Shown here: one piece after another, positions 4,515 through 7,889 of the stretch | How positions within the stretch are numbered: position 1 is the stretch's first letter | How the letters are laid out: each line of letters starts with the position of its first letter | NCBI GenBank assembly: GCA_913776405.1 | Contig: CAJYOV010000215.1 | Location: 1 to 7,889, forward strand | Origin: Pseudobdellovibrionaceae bacterium | GTDB lineage: Bacteria > Bdellovibrionota > Bdellovibrionia > Bdellovibrionales > JAMPXM01 | Length of the DNA stretch: 7,889 nt | Reading direction: 5' to 3' | The notes under the pieces: model-generated | The model's input: only the letters and a program-made list of their open reading frames with translations | What the model was told of the DNA's origin: nothing | Database searches by the model: none | Translations under genes and position numbers: made by a program

Positions 4515-6860
4515 ATGTACTTCCAGTCTTTCACAACGGCGATCAAGAGCCGCCTCCGACTGCGCAAGATGCGCGTGCGAAAGCACAGCGTCGCTTTCGC
4601 GGTCAGCGCGCTGTCGGCAGGCTCTTTAGCCCTCTCAGGCTGTTCTGTTTCTACCAATGATGGTGGAAACGGCGGTGGCCCATTGAAAATGACTCTTCCA
4701 CAAACCGACTGCTTGGCGCAGGCGATTCCGGTCATCCAATCTTACTTCCAAGGCACATCGAATGTGTCAGAAGTCAGTCAAGCTTACGCGTGTGCGAGTG
4801 ATGCCGTCACAATGTTCACGGCAAACACGCAAGGTGCGAATGCCGACTACTACACTCCAAAAGAGATCCGCTCTTTCCTCGAGCAGTTTTTCTTAGGCGA
4901 CATTAAGGTCTCGGACTCTCTTCTCGCAGAAGCGATGCGCGTAAAGCAAATATTGCTTGGCGGTGCGAGCGATAAAATCACCAGACAGGAGCTAGCGCGC
5001 GCTCAAACAGCGATCCAGATTCTGAAAACAGAATCGCTTCGTAACCATCCGTACATCTCGATCCTGATGGGAACGCTCTCGCGCGAAGAAGCTCTCAAAG
5101 ACCCGGCTAAAGTCGAAGTGGCTATGCAGAATCTGCAGATCACGACGATCAATCTCGGCGCGCTTTTCTCGAATTCGAGCATTACCTACGAGACGAAGGA
5201 CCTTAAGAATCTTCTCGTTGCGGTGAAGCCACTCTTCAAAAACTGGAGTGGTCCAGACAACATCATTAAGTATATTCCAACGTTCGAGCTAGCGAAGTCG
5301 GTTTTACTCAATCCACTCGGTAACAAAGTTGCCGCAAGCGATTGGCAGCCGCTTCTCTCGAATGCAGCAAAGCTTTACGCCGTTTATCTTCGCAGCCATT
5401 ACTTGATGTCAGGCAAGGACCTGATGGCAGGTGAGGGTTTAAAACAGATGAAACAGATGGTCGACGAGATCGCGATCATCGTGAAAACAGCAATTGATGT
5501 AAAACCGTCGAAGACCATCTCGTACGCGTATCTCGATCAAATCGTAGACGAGATGGAACGCATGGAGTTGATCGAACTTGACGTTCGCGATTCAACGATC
5601 CAACACGTCGTCCGTGTGGCCTTCAACAAGCTTTTCAATCCAAAAACGAGTAGCAGCGGCAAACGAAAGTCGACAAGAGTCGAGGGCTTAACGCTCGCTG
5701 GTTTCGATGCCGCGTACGGCACGGTCATGGGCTGGCTCGACATGCAGCGTGTGTGGGACGAAGTTCGCACCGAGGCTGTCTACAATGACCCGCGCTTGAA
5801 GAACCAGGCGATCCCGCTGAAAACGATTCGTAAACTTTGGCCAACGAAGTCGACGCCGTACAAGCAAGCTCACGAAGACATTCGTCGCTTGTTCAATCGT
5901 GAGAACCCGACGATCTTTGCGGCAAACGGCACGGTCGTTTTCGAGCGAAGCTCATCCTACCAGGCATTTAGTGACGTGACTTTCCAACAGATGAATTGGA
6001 AGTCGCTCGCGATGCGTTTGATCATGAACGGCTACTCGTCGCGCCCGGAAAAGGACGCCTACACTGGCATCACGAAAGATCAAACGAAAGAATTCTACGA
6101 CGACATTCATGAGCTTGCGTCGGACTTCAAGTACGTCGAGCCGAACGACAACGTCCTTTGGGAAACGTCGTTTGATGAAGCGAATATGTTCGCGATGAGT
6201 GCGGATGCGAACGACAAGATCAGCTACAACGAAATGTTCGACTGGATGTCGATGGTTTTAGGTGGCGGCATTCTGCAAACGCGTCTTTATAGCGACATGA
6301 CCGACCGTTGCTCAAAAGCGGGTGAAGATTACTTCAAACGCAAACAGGTGACAGTCGATTGCATGCGCACGCGCCACAAAGCGACGTTCGCAACAACGTA
6401 CAAAGAACTTCCGAACTGGGTGAAGATCGCGAAGAACTTGGACGACGAAAACTTCCTGACGTTCCAGAAATTGCTCGAAACAGCGACTCGCGACAAAGCG
6501 AAGATCGGTCAACCGGTCGGCATTTCAGAGCTGACGCGAATGACGATGGTCATGCAGTACATCGAATCGATCTACACGCGCTTCGATGTCGATCAAAGCG
6601 GAACAATCACGTACGAAGAAGCTGAAAAAGCATTCCCGCTCTTCAGAGATGTTCTCAAAGCTTCATCGGGACTGAAGACCGATAAGAGCAACTTCGGTCT
6701 CTTCTGCTGGCTTCTCTACAAAGGCAAACCACCTAAGAGCCTCGGCGAGAAACTCGACTTCGCAGTCATCTGGCTCAAAAGCGAAGGCAAGTGGAAGAAG
6801 GTCAAAGCAGACCGCCTGAAACTTCTCAGCATCGTAAGCGCACTCAAAGAATCCGCTTAA
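4515..6860 (+). CDS. Large EF-hand calcium-binding lipoprotein of unknown function
   Basis: 781 residues from the ATG at 4515, which follows AGGAGG. The N-terminus has an unusually long basic n-region (R and K rich, residues 12-23), then a hydrophobic core and lipobox L-S-G-C with lipid Cys43. Starting at the ATG at 4569 gives a more ordinary 25-residue signal (763 residues) but no ribosome binding site. A flexible DGGNGGGP linker follows the cysteine. Two EF-hand loops are readable. Loop 691-702 (DVDQSGTITYEE) is canonical: D1, D3, S5, G6, I8, E12. Loop 562-573 (SADANDKISYNE) has S at position 1 and D at 6 but keeps D3, N5, I8 and E12. Near the N-terminus two further segments (around YYTPKEIRSFL and ASDKITRQEL) look like decayed EF-hands. 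The rest is mostly helical, without a family I recognise. Likely a calcium-responsive or calcium-stabilised envelope protein; partner unknown. It ends directly in a REP-like palindrome. Confidence 0.82.
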   Translation: MYFQSFTTAIKSRLRLRKMRVRKHSVAFAVSALSAGSLALSGCSVSTNDGGNGGGPLKMTLPQTDCLAQAIPVIQSYFQGTSNVSEVSQAYACASDAVTMFTANTQGANADYYTPKEIRSFLEQFFLGDIKVSDSLLAEAMRVKQILLGGASDKITRQELARAQTAIQILKTESLRNHPYISILMGTLSREEALKDPAKVEVAMQNLQITTINLGALFSNSSITYETKDLKNLLVAVKPLFKNWSGPDNIIKYIPTFELAKSVLLNPLGNKVAASDWQPLLSNAAKLYAVYLRSHYLMSGKDLMAGEGLKQMKQMVDEIAIIVKTAIDVKPSKTISYAYLDQIVDEMERMELIELDVRDSTIQHVVRVAFNKLFNPKTSSSGKRKSTRVEGLTLAGFDAAYGTVMGWLDMQRVWDEVRTEAVYNDPRLKNQAIPLKTIRKLWPTKSTPYKQAHEDIRRLFNRENPTIFAANGTVVFERSSSYQAFSDVTFQQMNWKSLAMRLIMNGYSSRPEKDAYTGITKDQTKEFYDDIHELASDFKYVEPNDNVLWETSFDEANMFAMSADANDKISYNEMFDWMSMVLGGGILQTRLYSDMTDRCSKAGEDYFKRKQVTVDCMRTRHKATFATTYKELPNWVKIAKNLDDENFLTFQKLLETATRDKAKIGQPVGISELTRMTMVMQYIESIYTRFDVDQSGTITYEEAEKAFPLFRDVLKASSGLKTDKSNFGLFCWLLYKGKPPKSLGEKLDFAVIWLKSEGKWKKVKADRLKLLSIVSALKESA

Positions 6861-6918
6861 AAGGTGCCAGGTCCGATTCGTGGGCGCGCTGCTTCCACAA
6901 ACGGGACCTGACACCTTT
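6860..6918. repeat. REP-like palindrome immediately after the EF-hand gene, likely also its terminator
   Basis: Inverted arms pair over 14 of 15 positions: AAAGGTG (6860-6866) with CACCTTT (6912-6918) and CAGGTCC (6868-6874) with GGACCTG (6904-6910), separated by a single C-A mismatch. The 29-nt centre contains its own small hairpin, GTGGG (6880-6884) with TCCAC (6894-6898), so the RNA would form a two-tier stem. The left arm starts on the last base of the TAA stop codon. From memory, AAAGGTG-type palindromes of this form are dispersed in many copies in various proteobacterial genomes and are linked to REP/RAYT elements; only one copy is in the window. The T run on the plus strand is only TTT, so termination would be modest. 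Confidence 0.6.
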
Positions 6919-6953
6919 CCGTTCCGGCGGGGTTTTCGCATTCCAGTTGGGGC

Positions 6954-7823
6954 ATGAAGCAGAGTCTTGCCCTTTTAGGTGTCATCTTTCATTTATTCGT
7001 TTTGGCGCCTCAGGCGGGTGCCGCCGGAGCTAAGGGGTATGCCCTTTTGCGCCAACCGGCTGCGGCCTCGACACTTTATAATGTGCGACCTGAATGGAAT
7101 TTTACGGCTAAGGACTACATGGCTTTAAAGGCTCGGGGCGGCGAGCTTCGGTTTTCAGAGCGTAGTCTGTGGTTTCCAGCGGAACTTCGCCAGAGCCTTC
7201 TGGGCGTCTTACAGTTCGTCTTAGACGAGCGCCTTCAGCCCTCAAGTACGGCCGGAATCAACCGGATGGATTTCTATCACGGCCATTTGATTTGCACGGC
7301 GAAGGGTTACGGCCTTCAAGAGATCTCTCAGAAAATTTATTCGGATCGTGAGAGCACGTTCGCTCGTGCGGGTCTTAAGTGGTTTGAGAACCCGACAAAG
7401 AAAAACTATCGCGTGTGGGCGCGTATCACCGACAAGCTAGATCGTTCGGCCGGTCTTCTGGTTGGCGCTGCAATCGCGAGCGGGCTTTGCGATAACGCCT
7501 TAATTCAGTTTCATACGTTTGAATACAACAACACTGATCACGGTGTCGGCATTCACAGCTTCCGTCGGCATCTGTCGATGCGTCTCGGAGACCCGCAGAA
7601 TCAGGTCGTACGAAAAGATGAAGAACCGCCTAAAGATCCACTCGATGAGCTGAACCTCTCGTTGAAACCGCTTTTGAGTTTCAGCGACGAGCCCGCAGAG
7701 CCGCGAGAGCCTGAGACAACCATGATGTTCAATTTTGGATTCTTGATCGATCAATCGGGTGTCATCCATATGACCGAAGGAAGCGAGCTAGGCCTCCATC
7801 GGTTCACGGGGGTTAATGACTGA
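6954..7823 (+). CDS. Secreted protein of unknown family
   Basis: 289 residues. A Sec signal peptide is visible: MKQSLALLGVIFHLFVLAPQAGAAGA, with Ala-x-Ala sites giving likely cleavage at residue 23 or 26, hence periplasmic or exported. No lipobox. The mature part is a mixed-composition domain (about 27-215) with only two cysteines (C114, C179), possibly a disulfide. An acidic, proline-rich linker follows (about 219-256, with DEEPPKDP and DEPAEPREPE). It ends in a short segment MMFNFGFLIDQSGVIHMTE, which looks like two beta strands. I recognise no family or catalytic motif. The ribosome binding site is poor: GGGG at 6949-6952 is one base from the ATG. The gene begins 36 nt after the REP-like element, and its stop codon overlaps the end of a convergent frame. 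Continuous frame, signal peptide and position support a real gene; function unknown. Confidence 0.75.
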   Translation: MKQSLALLGVIFHLFVLAPQAGAAGAKGYALLRQPAAASTLYNVRPEWNFTAKDYMALKARGGELRFSERSLWFPAELRQSLLGVLQFVLDERLQPSSTAGINRMDFYHGHLICTAKGYGLQEISQKIYSDRESTFARAGLKWFENPTKKNYRVWARITDKLDRSAGLLVGAAIASGLCDNALIQFHTFEYNNTDHGVGIHSFRRHLSMRLGDPQNQVVRKDEEPPKDPLDELNLSLKPLLSFSDEPAEPREPETTMMFNFGFLIDQSGVIHMTEGSELGLHRFTGVND

Positions 7824-7889
7824 TCTGAGTTGGTGAGAGTCGCTGGGCCACGAGGGCCTCGAACGACTTCACGTGCTCGTCGACGATAG
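7813..7889 (-). CDS. C-terminal tail of a convergent minus-strand gene (partial)
   Basis: On the minus strand a frame enters from the right edge and stops at TAA (7815-7813). It gives 24 residues beginning IVDEHVKSFEALVAQR, with a helical pattern and mostly G/C third positions, as in nearby genes. It would overlap the last 11 bp of the secreted-protein gene tail to tail. Too short to identify; the plus strand here has no competing long frame. Confidence 0.45.
   Translation of the reverse strand, partial: IVDEHVKSFEALVAQRLSPTQISH

Overview
The window comes from a diderm (Gram-negative) bacterium of intermediate GC content. It holds the end of an outer-membrane FadL-type beta-barrel, two lipoproteins with clear lipoboxes, a pair of acyl-lipid biosynthesis enzymes and a family 9 glycosyltransferase of the LPS-core type. 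The style (large EF-hand lipoprotein, several secreted proteins of unknown family, compact spacing) reminds me of Bdellovibrionota or neighbouring former 'deltaproteobacterial' lineages. That is an impression; no rRNA or marker gene is present to settle it.

Layout. Bases 1-834 (+) are the C-terminal part of an OmpP1/FadL porin whose start lies before the window. Bases 843-968 form an almost continuously paired stretch of five stem-loops, the last a strong intrinsic terminator. Bases 1003-1479 (+) encode a small cysteine-rich lipoprotein. Bases 1480-1734 are a leader region with a 57-nt inverted-repeat structure (1666-1722) directly ahead of a strong ribosome binding site. Bases 1735-2625 and 2630-3424 (+) are a two-gene unit resembling olsB-olsA (ornithine-lipid-type N-acyltransferase, then O-acyltransferase), 4 nt apart. 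Bases 3444-4406 (-) are a GT9 glycosyltransferase, convergent with the acyltransferases. A 108-nt divergent intergenic region carries a 17-bp palindrome. Bases 4515-6860 (+) are a 781-residue EF-hand lipoprotein ending directly in a REP-like palindrome (6860-6918). Bases 6954-7823 (+) encode a secreted protein of unknown family. Its 3' end overlaps the tail of a convergent minus-strand reading frame entering from the right edge (7813-7889).

How the genes work together. The common theme is the cell envelope: hydrophobic-substrate uptake (FadL), membrane aminolipid synthesis (OlsB/OlsA-like), LPS or polysaccharide sugar transfer (GT9) and envelope-anchored or exported proteins. Only the acyltransferase pair is clearly an operon. 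There is no sign of a phage, insertion sequence, CRISPR array or defence system. The most unusual signals are in non-coding RNA: the five-hairpin element after fadL and the structured leader before the olsB-like gene. They are also the best candidates for something undescribed, but both are read by eye without folding or comparative data.
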